Source: Bacteroidales bacterium (GTDB lineage Bacteria > Bacteroidota > Bacteroidia > Bacteroidales > P3). From it: a stretch of DNA of 40,387 nt. The notes beneath the pieces are model-generated. The model was given only the letters and a program-made list of their open reading frames with translations. It made no database searches and was not told the origin of the DNA. The position numbers and the translations under genes are program-made. The stretch covers positions 1 to 40,387 of the forward strand of contig JAISTG010000083.1 in assembly GCA_031272705.1 (NCBI GenBank), given 5' to 3'. Shown here piece by piece: positions 1 to 8,301 of this stretch. Position 1 is the first letter of the stretch; the number at the start of each line of letters is the position of its first letter.

Positions 1-63
1 AATAACTTTCTGTAACGTTACAATAACTCTCTGTAACGTTACAGAAAGTTGTTGTAACGTTTT
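1..63. repeat. 21-bp tandem repeat array, locus A
   Basis: Three consecutive 21-bp units start at 1, 22 and 43. Units 1 and 2 differ at one base and end in the palindrome GTAACGTTAC. The third is degenerate. A perfect 19-bp inverted repeat pairs 4-22 with 32-50. The array may continue to the left of the window. It shares only its period, not its sequence, with the arrays at 9630, 20411 and 35157. Confidence 0.85.
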
Positions 64-367
64 TTACGGTTTTCCGTACGACCCAAAATCCTTTCGGAAC
101 ACTCTTTAATAGTTTGATAGTCATACTTTTAGTTTTTGATATGTTTTTTTTGGTTTGTTGGAGTGAGTGCAACACGCACAAAATAGTTTTCATCCTGTTA
201 AAAATAGTATAGAAGTTTTTTTTAATAATTTTTTTACTGTTAAAAATAGTATGGAAGTTTTTTGAAACTTAAAAATTGTTATGAGTAAGCCCTCCTCGTG
301 AGTGAGAAACGCACCGGAAGGTTTTTGCACGCATCGGAAAGAAATTTGTCAATTAAAATATCAGTAT
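64..367. other. Intergenic region with a 42-bp-spaced direct repeat
   Basis: No plausible gene was found here. Two near-identical 27-base copies begin CTGTTAAAAATAGTAT at 195 and 237. They are 42 bases apart, twice the 21-base period of array A, and are separated by an AT-only filler. The rest is AT-rich sequence leading to the kdd promoter. Whether the repeats belong to the same family as array A is inference from the spacing. Confidence 0.6.
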
Positions 368-398
368 TTTGTTAATTCAAATTAAATTTGTACTTTTG
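368..398 (+). promoter_or_regulatory. Bacteroidota-type promoter for kdd1 operon
   Basis: TTTG at 368-371, a 19-base gap, then TACTTTTG at 391-398 match the Bacteroidota -33/-7 consensus. The first ATG of kdd1 lies 47 bases downstream. This is the only clear promoter seen before the five-gene unit that ends with obgE. Confidence 0.75.
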
Positions 399-445
399 CA
401 AACTCAAATTTTATAGTTTTAATCATTAAATAGTACTAATATAAA

Positions 446-1486
446 ATGAAAAAAGGATGTAAATACGGCACTCACCGTGTAATTGAGCCAAAGGGAGTTT
501 TGCCGCAACCGGCAAATAAATTGGATAACAATATGGACGAAATCTATGACAACGAAATACTCATAGACGTTCAGACCCTGAACATTGATTCCGCTTCTTT
601 TACCGACATTGAAGCCAGAGCAGGCGGCGATCACGAGAAAATCAAGGAAATAATGTTTGATATTGTTGCTAAACAGGGCAAACATCGTAACCCATGGACA
701 GGTTCGGGCGGAATGTTGCTTGGTACGGTAGAAAAAATAGGCGATGCGTTGATTGGTAAAACCGATTTGAAGGTTGGAGACAAAATAGCAACCCTCGTAT
801 CTCTTTCTCTTACCCCATTGAGAATAGATAAAATAAAAGAAATCCGTTCCGATATAGATCAGGTGGATATAGACGGCAAGGCTATTCTGTTTGAAAGCGG
901 TATCTATGCAAAGATACCTGACGATATGCCTGCTAATTTGGCACTTTCGGCACTTGATGTTGCCGGCGCTCCTGCTCAAACGGCAAAATTGGTTAAGCCG
1001 GGAGATACGGTCGTTATTATAGGTGCGGGCGGAAAGTCCGGTATGTTGTGTTGCTACGAAGCAAAGAAACGTGCAGGTGTTACGGGTAAGGTTATAGGTA
1101 TTTGCCATAGCGAAAAATCAACCGAAAGATTAAAAAAATTGAATTTCTGTGATGAAGTATTTGCCGCAGATGCTACTCAACCCGTACCGGTGATGCGTAA
1201 GATAGAGGAATTGACAAATGGAGAAATGGCAGATGTTACCATCAACAATGTAAATATCCCGGATACCGAAATGACCTCAATACTGGTTACAAAAGATACC
1301 GGTTTGGTTTATTTCTTCTCAATGGCAACCTCATTCACAAAAGCGGCTTTGGGTGCCGAAGGAGTAGGTTCCGATGTTACAATGATTGTCGGTAACGGCT
1401 ATACCAAAGGACACGCCGAAATAACTTTGCAGGAATTACGTGAATGCAAAGAATTGCGTGATGTCTTTACCGAACTGTACGCATAG
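446..1486 (+). CDS. kdd: L-erythro-3,5-diaminohexanoate dehydrogenase, copy 1
   Basis: The product (346 aa) resembles Kdd, the NAD-dependent enzyme of anaerobic lysine fermentation. Kdd deaminates 3,5-diaminohexanoate oxidatively to 5-amino-3-oxohexanoate and ammonia. Seen in the sequence: a medium-chain-dehydrogenase-like layout with a Rossmann dinucleotide site GAGGKSG at residues 193-199, full family length, and conserved N-terminal GCKYGTHRV and C-terminal GNGYTKGHAE segments. It lacks a signal peptide and is presumed cytosolic. The ATG follows a good promoter, and copy 2 starts only 3 bases after the stop. No kamA, kamDE, kce or kal is in the window, so the rest of the pathway must lie elsewhere if present. 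Function is by family resemblance; confidence is high for the family. Confidence 0.9.
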   Translation: MKKGCKYGTHRVIEPKGVLPQPANKLDNNMDEIYDNEILIDVQTLNIDSASFTDIEARAGGDHEKIKEIMFDIVAKQGKHRNPWTGSGGMLLGTVEKIGDALIGKTDLKVGDKIATLVSLSLTPLRIDKIKEIRSDIDQVDIDGKAILFESGIYAKIPDDMPANLALSALDVAGAPAQTAKLVKPGDTVVIIGAGGKSGMLCCYEAKKRAGVTGKVIGICHSEKSTERLKKLNFCDEVFAADATQPVPVMRKIEELTNGEMADVTINNVNIPDTEMTSILVTKDTGLVYFFSMATSFTKAALGAEGVGSDVTMIVGNGYTKGHAEITLQELRECKELRDVFTELYA

Positions 1487-1489
1487 ATA

Positions 1490-2530
1490 ATGAAGCAGGG
1501 ATGTAAATACGGAACTCATCGCGTCATTGAACCCAAAGGCGTTTTGCCACAACCGGCAAACAAATTGGATAACAATATGGACGAAATCTATGATAATGAA
1601 ATACTCATAGATGTCCAAACCCTGAACATTGATTCTGCTTCTTTCACTCAAATAGAACAGCAAGCCAATGGAGATATTGAAGAAATAAAAAAGATAATGC
1701 TTCGTATCGTTGAAACACAGGGTAAGCATCGTAATCCTGTAACCGGCAGTGGTGGTATGTTGTTGGGAAAAGTTGAAAAGATAGGAGATAAACTTATTGG
1801 TAAAACCGATTTGAAGGTTGGCGATAAAATTGCTACTCTGGTATCTCTTTCTCTTACGCCCTTGCGTATTGACAGGATAAAGGAAGTCCGCCCCGACATA
1901 GATCAGGTAGATATTGACGGCAAGGCTATTCTGTTTGAAAGCGGTATCTATGCAAAGATACCTGACGATATTCCGGAAACTCTTGCTCTGTCGGCACTTG
2001 ATGTTGCCGGTGCTCCTGCACAAACGGCAAAACTTGTTAAACCGGGAGATATTGTTGTTATCATTGGTGGTGGTGGAAAATCGGGAATGCTTTGCTGTTA
2101 TGAGGCTAAAAAACGTTCCGGCGTTACGGGTCTGGTCATAGGTATTACTTACGGAGATGACGATACCGAAAGGTTGGAGAAACTTGGTTTTTGTGATTAT
2201 GTTTTAAGAACGGATGCTACTCAACCTATGCCTGTTATGCGTGAAATAGAACGAATTACAAATGGCAGAATGGCTGATGTTACAATCAATAACGTAAATG
2301 TGCCTGATACCGGAATGACCTCTATCCTCATAACCAAACCAAAGGGTATAGTTTATTTCTTTTCAATGGCTACTTCCTTCACTAAGGCTGCTTTAGGTGC
2401 GGAAGGGGTTGGCTCGGAGGTTACAATGATGGTTGGTAATGGCTATACAAAAGGTCATGCCGAACTTACATTGCAAGATTTGCGTGAATGTAAGGCTTTG
2501 CGTGATGTTTTTACCGAACTGTACGCTTAA
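1490..2530 (+). CDS. kdd: L-erythro-3,5-diaminohexanoate dehydrogenase, copy 2
   Basis: This is a second full-length Kdd, also 346 aa, aligning to copy 1 without gaps. My hand count gives about 53 differences, or roughly 85% identity. Differences are uneven: 11 fall in residues 54-75 and about 18 in 215-260, just after the Rossmann motif (here GGGGKSG, 193-199), while residues 4-53 are identical. Synonymous sites have diverged widely, so the duplication is not recent. Both copies keep intact frames and the dinucleotide site. The gene is co-directional with copy 1 and with hpt 12 bases downstream, which suggests one transcript. Possible explanations are dosage, a different cofactor or substrate stereochemistry, or hetero-oligomer formation; the sequence does not decide among them. 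Confidence 0.9.
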   Translation: MKQGCKYGTHRVIEPKGVLPQPANKLDNNMDEIYDNEILIDVQTLNIDSASFTQIEQQANGDIEEIKKIMLRIVETQGKHRNPVTGSGGMLLGKVEKIGDKLIGKTDLKVGDKIATLVSLSLTPLRIDRIKEVRPDIDQVDIDGKAILFESGIYAKIPDDIPETLALSALDVAGAPAQTAKLVKPGDIVVIIGGGGKSGMLCCYEAKKRSGVTGLVIGITYGDDDTERLEKLGFCDYVLRTDATQPMPVMREIERITNGRMADVTINNVNVPDTGMTSILITKPKGIVYFFSMATSFTKAALGAEGVGSEVTMMVGNGYTKGHAELTLQDLRECKALRDVFTELYA

Positions 2531-2542
2531 AACAATCGTTCC

Positions 2543-3079
2543 ATGAACAAAACAATAAACATAAATAATAAGGTATTCCGTAAATATATCACTTCGGAAC
2601 AGATAAATCAATGTGTTAAAGACCTCTCTCAAACTATCCGTAACAGATATTATTTGGGAGAGGAACTTTGTTTTATTGTTGTTCTTAATGGTGCATTTGT
2701 GTTTGCTGCCGATTTGATAAGAGAAATCCAAAACAGATGTGAAATACATTTTGTTAAAATTTCTTCTTACGAAGGTATGATTTCTAATGAAGTACGGCAA
2801 ACATCTAATTTGCCTTATGATTTGGTAAATAAAAATGTTATTGTCATTGAAGATATTGTTGAAACAGGGCAAACCATTGATTATTTGATAAAGCAAATCC
2901 GTGAGATAAAGCCCAAGAGTATTGAAGTATGTACGTTGCTTTACAAACCCAAGAAATTTCGGGCGGATTTTTCCGTTAATTATGTTGGAATGGAAATAGA
3001 AGATGCTTTTGTGGTTGGTTACGGAATGGATTATAATCAAATCGGACGCGAATTGAAAGATATATATCAGTTAGTATAA
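2543..3079 (+). CDS. hpt: Hypoxanthine phosphoribosyltransferase
   Basis: This purine-salvage enzyme (178 aa) converts hypoxanthine, and often guanine, with PRPP to IMP or GMP in the cytosol. The PRPP-binding signature is visible as VIVIEDIVETGQT around residues 99-111. The N-terminal VLNGAF segment (48-53) and the C-terminal FVVGYGMDYN segment (around 155-165) are also typical of HPRT. Length is normal for the family. The gene lies 12 bases after kdd2 and 21 bases before adk. The hpt-adk-obgE order is common in Bacteroidales; being placed behind two lysine-fermentation genes is not. No separate promoter was seen. Confidence 0.93.
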   Translation: MNKTININNKVFRKYITSEQINQCVKDLSQTIRNRYYLGEELCFIVVLNGAFVFAADLIREIQNRCEIHFVKISSYEGMISNEVRQTSNLPYDLVNKNVIVIEDIVETGQTIDYLIKQIREIKPKSIEVCTLLYKPKKFRADFSVNYVGMEIEDAFVVGYGMDYNQIGRELKDIYQLV

Positions 3080-3100
3080 ACTTAAATAAATTAAAGGCTT

Positions 3101-4276
3101 ATGTTAAATATAGCATTATTTGGAGCACCCGGTGCAGGCAAAGGAACTCAGTCAAGGAAGTTGATTGAAAAGTACCATTTGACCTATATAGCAACTGGAG
3201 ATATATTAAGACAGGAAATAGCCGCAGGAACAGAACTCGGTTTGCAGGCAAAGGACATAATAAATCGCGGAGGACTTGTACCGGATGAATTGATAGTGCA
3301 GATTATTGAGAAAATAATAGAGAAAGATGAGCAAAACAATACCACAGGAGGTATCCTTTTTGACGGCTTTCCGCGTACTGTTGTTCAGGCTTATATTCTT
3401 GAAGGTATGTTACATCGTTTGAACAGACGGCTTTTGTGTATGTTGAGTCTTGATGTGCCGAAAGACGAACTTATACGCAGAATGCTGGAACGTGCAAAGA
3501 AAGAAAATCGTGCCGATGACAACGAAACTGTAATCAAAAACCGCTTCAACGAATACTATAATAAAACCATACCTGTGGCGGAGTTTTATGAAAATAAAGG
3601 TATTTATTGTTCTGTTGATGGTATAGGCTCTGTTGATGAGGTGTTCAATCGTTTGACAACGGAGATAGAAAATTCTCTGCAAAAGGCTTATCGTAACATA
3701 TTACTGTATGGGGCACCTGGAGCAGGCAAAGGAACTCAGGCTAAAATGCTGTCAGAAAAATATGATTTGATTTACATTTCCACCGGAGCAATGATAAGAG
3801 AAGAGATAGAGCAACAAACGGAAATAGGAAAGATATGCAAACCTTACGTGGAGGCAGGAGATAATGTACCGGACGAAATAGCCATTAGACTTATTGAACG
3901 CAAAATACACGAAAATCAAACGGCAAAAGGCTTTATCTTTAAGGGTTATCCTAGTTCTTACGTGCAGGCTTATATAATGGATGGGATACTTGACAGGATG
4001 GGTTCGGCGGTTACGTGTATGATAGAACTGGAAGCCAATCCTATAAAGTGCGTTAAGCGGCTTAATGACAGAAATAAAACAGCCAAAAGAAGAGTTTATG
4101 ATCGCGACCCCGATGTTATAATTCATCGATTGGAGAACTTTGAAAATTCTGCTGGGAAAGTTCGGTCGTATTATCAAAACAAAAACAAGTATTATTCCGT
4201 TGATGCTGAGCAAAACGTTGATATAGTGTTTGAAAACCTTTGTAATACTATTGACAAAGCGTTACGTAAATCATAG
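3101..4276 (+). CDS. adk: Two-domain fused adenylate kinase
   Basis: One uninterrupted frame (391 aa) encodes two adenylate kinase domains, about 1-195 and 196-391; ordinary bacterial Adk is about 190-215 aa. Domain 1 looks catalytically complete: P-loop GAPGAGKGT (8-16), TGDILR (32-37), FDGFPRT (87-93), and a short lid with R137, DD (139-140) and R148. Domain 2 keeps the P-loop (204-212), the TG pair and a lid arginine. However, the conserved Asp of TGD becomes A230, FDG becomes FKG (K281), and the AMP-contacting Arg of FPRT becomes S285 (YPSS). Family knowledge places these residues at the metal and AMP sites, so domain 2 is probably impaired or altered in its phosphoacceptor use. The gene sits between hpt and obgE, where Bacteroidales normally carry a single adk. 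An assembly artefact is unlikely because the two halves differ throughout. Confidence 0.92.
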   Translation: MLNIALFGAPGAGKGTQSRKLIEKYHLTYIATGDILRQEIAAGTELGLQAKDIINRGGLVPDELIVQIIEKIIEKDEQNNTTGGILFDGFPRTVVQAYILEGMLHRLNRRLLCMLSLDVPKDELIRRMLERAKKENRADDNETVIKNRFNEYYNKTIPVAEFYENKGIYCSVDGIGSVDEVFNRLTTEIENSLQKAYRNILLYGAPGAGKGTQAKMLSEKYDLIYISTGAMIREEIEQQTEIGKICKPYVEAGDNVPDEIAIRLIERKIHENQTAKGFIFKGYPSSYVQAYIMDGILDRMGSAVTCMIELEANPIKCVKRLNDRNKTAKRRVYDRDPDVIIHRLENFENSAGKVRSYYQNKNKYYSVDAEQNVDIVFENLCNTIDKALRKS

Positions 4277-4280
4277 TATT

Positions 4281-5291
4281 ATGGCTTCTAATTTCGTAGA
4301 TTACGTAAAAATTTTATGTCGCTCGGGGAAGGGTGGGGCAGGTTCAACACATCTGCTACGCACTCGTGGCAACGCCAAAGGAGGTCCCGACGGCGGTGAC
4401 GGAGGACGCGGCGGACATATAATTTTACGAGGTAACAAGCAGTTATGGACTCTCTTACATTTGAAATATACCAAACATCTCATAGCCGAAGCAGGCGAAA
4501 ACGGCGGCAAAAACCGTTTGCACGGTCGTAACGGAGAGGATATTACAGTGGAAGTGCCATTGGGTACAATATGTAAGGACTTTGATACGGGAAGTGTTGA
4601 TTGTGAGATTGTTGAAGACGGGCAGGAGGCAATCATTGCGGCAGGCGGCAGAGGAGGGCAGGGCAATGACCATTTCAAATCAGCCACCAACCAAACTCCT
4701 CGCTACGCTCAGCCCGGCGAAATGGGCGTTGAAGCGTGGAAAGTCATAGAATTGAAGATTTTAGCAGACGTTGGATTGGTTGGCTTCCCCAATGCCGGCA
4801 AAAGCACGTTGCTATCCGTTGTGTCGGCGGCAAAGCCCGAGATAGCCAATTACCCTTTTACTACTCTTGTTCCCAACCTTGGCATAGTCAAACACCGAGA
4901 TAATCAATCTTTTATAATGGCTGACATTCCCGGAATCATAGAAGGAGCAGCGGAAGGCAAGGGTTTGGGACTTCGTTTCCTGCGACATATAGAACGGAAT
5001 TCCCTTTTGCTTTTTATGATACCCTGTGATACTGACGACATTGCAAAGGAATACAAAATCCTTCTCAACGAATTATCCACATATAACCCCGAACTGCTTG
5101 ACAAAGACCGACTTTTAGCAATTACAAAGTGCGATATGCTTGATTCGGTTCTGATTTCGCAGATGCGGGAACGCCTTCCAAAGGATGTAAAGTCGGTATT
5201 TATTTCATCTGTTGCGGGGATGGGTATAACGGAATTAAAGGATTTAATTTGGAAAACCCTGAATTACAACGGAATACACGGGAAAAAATAA
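4281..5291 (+). CDS. obgE: Obg-family GTPase
   Basis: This essential ribosome-associated GTPase is involved in 50S assembly and stress control. The N-terminal Obg fold (about 1-158) contains the glycine-rich [12 protein letters not shown] stretch. The G domain shows G1 GFPNAGKST (168-176), G3 DIPG (215-218) and G4 TKCD (282-285). At 336 aa it ends soon after the G domain, so the C-terminal OCT domain of some Obg proteins is absent. I chose the ATG at 4281 because [10 protein letters not shown] is the standard Obg start. A longer frame opening at 4230 would run back into adk. The adk stop is 4 bases upstream, indicating tight coupling. Confidence 0.95.
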   Translation: MASNFVDYVKILCRSGKGGAGSTHLLRTRGNAKGGPDGGDGGRGGHIILRGNKQLWTLLHLKYTKHLIAEAGENGGKNRLHGRNGEDITVEVPLGTICKDFDTGSVDCEIVEDGQEAIIAAGGRGGQGNDHFKSATNQTPRYAQPGEMGVEAWKVIELKILADVGLVGFPNAGKSTLLSVVSAAKPEIANYPFTTLVPNLGIVKHRDNQSFIMADIPGIIEGAAEGKGLGLRFLRHIERNSLLLFMIPCDTDDIAKEYKILLNELSTYNPELLDKDRLLAITKCDMLDSVLISQMRERLPKDVKSVFISSVAGMGITELKDLIWKTLNYNGIHGKK

Positions 5292-5342
5292 AAATAAAGG
5301 GCTAAAAAAATCATTTTTGTAAGTGATTGATTATCAGAACTC

Positions 5343-5489
5343 CCGTACTTTTAAAAATTATCGCCCTACTTTTTAAAATAAGTACGGCGATAATTTTTTT
5401 TTTCGCCGTACTTATTTTAAAAAGTAGGGCGATAATTTTTAAAAGTACGGCGATAAATTTTTGTATCGTGGGACTTATGTTAAAAACTA
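5343..5489. repeat. 21-bp repeat array with perfect 46-bp inverted repeat, locus B
   Basis: Seven consecutive 21-bp units run from 5343 to 5489. Units at 5385 and 5448 match each other (CGGCGATAA start), and units at 5343, 5406 and 5469 match each other (ACTT...TTAAAA). Because unit words occur in both orientations, 5344-5389 is the exact reverse complement of 5404-5449, 46 bases per arm with a 14-base loop. The transcript could form a very long hairpin at the end of the kdd-obgE operon, which may act as a terminator or RNA-end protector (inference). The open frames over this region are by-products of the repeat. Confidence 0.9.
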
Positions 5490-5554
5490 CTGATTTGGAC
5501 ATTGGAATGACAGGGAAAAAATGCCCGAAAGTTAAGTTTGTTGGACATTTTGCC

Positions 5555-5583
5555 TTGAAAAATATAATTTTTTACTACTTTTG
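5555..5583 (+). promoter_or_regulatory. Promoter for prfA
   Basis: TTG at 5555-5557, an 18-base gap and TACTTTTG at 5576-5583 fit the Bacteroidota consensus, 38 bases before the prfA ATG. This separates prfA from the upstream operon. Confidence 0.65.
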
Positions 5584-5621
5584 CAAACCGAAAAAGACGA
5601 AAAAATACATTTATCATTGCT

Positions 5622-6692
5622 ATGCTGGAAAAATTAGAAGCGATAAACGAACGGTTCTTGGAGATAGAACAACAAATGAACGAACCTGATGTAATGAACG
5701 ATATGAAACGTTACGTCAAACTGAGCAAGGACTACAAGGATTTGCAGCCCGTGATTGCCGCTTACAAGGAATATAAGACCACATTGGAGAATATAGATAG
5801 CGCAAAGCAGGTTCTCAACACCGAAAAGGACGAAGAATTCCGCGATATGGCGAAAGAAGAACTCGCACTCCTGACAGAAAAACGGGAAAAGATGGAAACC
5901 GATATACGATTGCTGCTAATTCCTGCTGATCCTCAGGATAATAAAAATGCAGTCTTTGAAATCCGTGCAGGCACAGGGGGAGATGAGGCGAGTATCTTTG
6001 CGGGAGATTTGTACAGGATGTACATTAAATTCTTTGAAAAGAAGGGTTGGAAGGTTGATGTGGTAGATTTTACGGAAGGAACGGTCGGTGGCTACAAGGA
6101 AATCGTACTTAATGTAAATGGAGAGGGGGTTTACGGGCAGATGAAGTACGAATCGGGCGTGCATCGGGTGCAACGCGTACCGCAAACCGAGACTCAGGGA
6201 CGCGTACATACGTCTGCTGCGTCCGTAGTCGTGCTACCTGAGGCTGAGGAGTTTGATGTTGAGGTAAAGATGAGCGATATAAGAAAAGATACCTTTTGTT
6301 CCAGCGGACCGGGCGGGCAGTCGGTTAATACAACTTACTCCGCCATTAGACTAACTCACATACCTACGGGGATAGTTGTGTCTTGTCAGGATCAAAAGTC
6401 CCAGATAAAGAATTTTGATAAGGCAATGGTAGTATTGAGAACGCGTCTTTTTGAATTGGAATACAATAAATATCTTAACGAAATCGCTTCCAAACGCAAG
6501 ACAATGGTATCTACGGGTGACCGTTCGGCGAAAATACGTACTTATAACTATCCTCAGAGCCGTGTAACCGACCATCGCATAAACTATACGATGTATAACC
6601 TGCCTGTTTTTATGGATGGTGATTTGCAGGACATACTTGACGCTTTGCAATTAGCCGAAAACGCCGAACGATTGAAGGAAGCGGTTGGTTAA
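5622..6692 (+). CDS. prfA: Peptide chain release factor 1
   Basis: RF1 releases finished proteins at UAA and UAG codons. The GGQ tripeptide that triggers hydrolysis is at residues 231-233 within SSGPGGQSVN. The PxT codon-recognition motif is PQT at 187-189, in HRVQRVPQTETQGR, which distinguishes RF1 from RF2 (SPF). Length, 356 aa, is normal. The start at 5622 follows a good promoter and gives the standard N-terminus. The gene stands as the first of a possible short unit, but DUF4293 downstream has its own promoter. Confidence 0.96.
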   Translation: MLEKLEAINERFLEIEQQMNEPDVMNDMKRYVKLSKDYKDLQPVIAAYKEYKTTLENIDSAKQVLNTEKDEEFRDMAKEELALLTEKREKMETDIRLLLIPADPQDNKNAVFEIRAGTGGDEASIFAGDLYRMYIKFFEKKGWKVDVVDFTEGTVGGYKEIVLNVNGEGVYGQMKYESGVHRVQRVPQTETQGRVHTSAASVVVLPEAEEFDVEVKMSDIRKDTFCSSGPGGQSVNTTYSAIRLTHIPTGIVVSCQDQKSQIKNFDKAMVVLRTRLFELEYNKYLNEIASKRKTMVSTGDRSAKIRTYNYPQSRVTDHRINYTMYNLPVFMDGDLQDILDALQLAENAERLKEAVG

Positions 6693-6713
6693 ACAAAAAT
6701 TTTCATACCTTTG
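6685..6713 (+). promoter_or_regulatory. Promoter for DUF4293 gene
   Basis: TTG at 6685-6687, inside the last codons of prfA, an 18-base gap and TACCTTTG at 6706-6713. The ATG is 34 bases further on. Confidence 0.6.
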
Positions 6714-6747
6714 CAGTCGGATTATAATATATTAAAATAAAGAAACA

Positions 6748-7224
6748 ATGATACAAAGAATTCAAACCCTATGGCTTACGCTGGTTTTAGCCTTATCAGT
6801 TATTGCACTGTTTTTTCCAATACTCATTTTGGATATTGATGTTAAAGGAGCAGTGATGAAATATCCTTATTTCCTTTTCCCAAAAGGAGAAGAAAATTTT
6901 TTCAAACCTGCATATCTGTTGATTATTCTTCAATCTGCTGTGTTTATTATTACTTTGGTATCCGTCTTTCTTTACAAAAAGCGGATATTACAGATAAGAA
7001 TGTTGGCTTTTGCTCTCTTATGCAATGTTTTTTATGCAGGTTTCATATTCCTTTTTGCGGTAAAAAATGCTTCAAATGAGATTCCTAATGGCTTGGATTT
7101 GGCAGGAATGTCGTATGGTTTGACAGCATATTTTCCTTTTTTCCAAATGTTTATGCTATATCTTGCTCAAAAAGCAATAAAAAGAGATGAAATTAAAGTA
7201 AGGTCTTCAGACAGGTTGCGATAA
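6748..7224 (+). CDS. DUF4293 family membrane protein
   Basis: This small inner-membrane protein (158 aa) has four predicted transmembrane helices, at about 8-30, 54-76, 84-104 and 122-142. The opening MIQRIQTLWL and overall layout match DUF4293, a family I know from Bacteroidota and whose function is undefined. A strong promoter precedes it. It converges with the DUF6089 gene, the two stop codons being one base apart, so transcription from the two sides meets here. No catalytic motif is visible. Confidence 0.8.
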   Translation: MIQRIQTLWLTLVLALSVIALFFPILILDIDVKGAVMKYPYFLFPKGEENFFKPAYLLIILQSAVFIITLVSVFLYKKRILQIRMLAFALLCNVFYAGFIFLFAVKNASNEIPNGLDLAGMSYGLTAYFPFFQMFMLYLAQKAIKRDEIKVRSSDRLR

Positions 7225-7225
7225 T

Positions 7226-8116
7226 CTATCTGCGATTTCTGTAAGCCTCACATTTGTTGGATTTTGGTAACTTTGTAGTAAGCGTAATGCCAAAGAAGTT
7301 ATACCAGTCTTTTGTTTTGGGATTTCCTCTCATAGAATTGGCGGCGTGATAGGTATTTGGCATAATTTCATTAGTCCTGTCAGCGGCTGCCTGCGACAAT
7401 GCACCGCCCCATTCGGTCAGTTCGTTTTTGCCAACGTAATTTGTACTGATGTCATCTAAGTAATCGGTAAATGTTTTTCTAAATCCGTATTCCAAAGATA
7501 TACATATATAGTCGCTGACGCTGAATTTGATACCCAGTCCGAAAGGAATGGCTATCTGCCATTTGGAATAAGTTGTTGGATAGCCCGTCATACCTTGCCC
7601 TTCGGTAGATAAATCACGCAGATAAACCTCTTCTGTTTCAAAGGTATAAGGATTTACTATTTCGGTTTTAGGATTCATATAAAACAAAGCAAGTCCTACA
7701 AACATATAAGGGCTGATGCGGTGTCTTAAACTGCCCGTTTGATAGTCAAAAAAGTTGAATTCAAATAAAAAAGAAGCCTCATTACACCACGTATTGAAAG
7801 AAAGATTACGCATATTGTCAAAATGTGCATCCTCACCCCAAAGTTTCGTAAAAAGCAAATTGCCTCTCATCACCCAGCGAGGCGAAATATTGTAACGATA
7901 AACAAAGCCTGCCAGAAACGAAACATTATAGAAATCAAATGATGTTTCAAATTGATTCATAAATGTTTGGTTTGACACTTCGCTTGCATTATTTATGTCG
8001 CCTACATAATTAGAACCGCCGAGCATAATACCGATTTCAGAACGGCTAAGCAATTGTGCATTAACCATATTCGCAAAGGACAGAAGCGTAATGAAGATAA
8101 ATTTTTTCTTAATCAT
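7226..8116 (-). CDS. DUF6089-type outer-membrane beta-barrel protein
   Basis: The product (296 aa) opens with a signal peptide ending around MVNA at residues 17-20. Alternating aromatic and polar strands typical of a small beta-barrel follow. The segment SEIGIMLGGSNYVGDINN is characteristic of the Bacteroidota DUF6089 family. It is predicted to sit in the outer membrane; the function of the family is not established, and I infer only a structural or porin-like role. A promoter lies just upstream on the minus strand, so the gene is probably a single transcription unit. It is divergent from the dciA-like gene. Confidence 0.75.
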   Translation of the reverse strand: MIKKKFIFITLLSFANMVNAQLLSRSEIGIMLGGSNYVGDINNASEVSNQTFMNQFETSFDFYNVSFLAGFVYRYNISPRWVMRGNLLFTKLWGEDAHFDNMRNLSFNTWCNEASFLFEFNFFDYQTGSLRHRISPYMFVGLALFYMNPKTEIVNPYTFETEEVYLRDLSTEGQGMTGYPTTYSKWQIAIPFGLGIKFSVSDYICISLEYGFRKTFTDYLDDISTNYVGKNELTEWGGALSQAAADRTNEIMPNTYHAANSMRGNPKTKDWYNFFGITLTTKLPKSNKCEAYRNRR

Positions 8117-8145
8117 ATTTTATAATTTCCTTTTCAAACAGGCGG

Positions 8146-8179
8146 CAAAGATATAAAAAAAATGCGGGTTGAAAACAAA
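8146..8179 (-). promoter_or_regulatory. Promoter for DUF6089 gene
   Basis: Read on the minus strand: TATCTTTG (plus 8146-8153) with TTTTG about 22 bases upstream (plus 8176 onward). The ATG is 29 bases downstream. Confidence 0.55.
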
Positions 8180-8273
8180 ATTTTATGTTGATACGGTAAA
8201 GCATCAGTTCAATTTTATCATTACATACGGGAAAAATATGGTGTTGTATGCTATTTCTTTTTGTAAAAAATAC

Positions 8274-8281
8274 TACTTTTG
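8274..8281 (+). promoter_or_regulatory. -7 box for dciA-like/folB unit
   Basis: TACTTTTG followed by C. No convincing -33 TTTG at the usual spacing. The box decides the downstream start: an in-frame ATG at 8248 lies upstream of it and would not be transcribed. Confidence 0.5.
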
Positions 8282-8301
8282 CTGCCTTAAACATACCTAC
8301 T

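Larger units (their letters stand above)
5292..5621. other. Intergenic region between obgE and prfA
   Basis: This 330-base gene-free stretch holds the locus B repeat array (5343-5489), the prfA promoter near 5555-5583 and short AT-rich filler. A 120-residue open frame from 5327 to 5689 crosses it. That frame consists of translated repeat, then crosses the promoter and enters prfA out of frame, so I do not treat it as a gene. Confidence 0.75.

Noticed and set aside
419..2023. Long minus-strand frames opposite kdd1 and kdd2
   Set aside because: They are mirror images of two well-conserved genes, and their similarity to each other follows from the kdd duplication.
3101..4276. Frameshift or assembly duplication explaining the double adk
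   Set aside because: The two halves differ at most positions in both DNA and protein, and the frame is continuous, so a recent artefactual duplication is unlikely.
4230..4280. Longer obgE start
   Set aside because: The extra residues are adk codons in another frame; the Obg N-terminus begins at 4281.
5327..5689. Plus-strand frame of 120 codons between obgE and prfA
   Set aside because: Most of it is translated 21-bp repeat and palindrome. It then crosses the prfA promoter and continues in the wrong frame of prfA.
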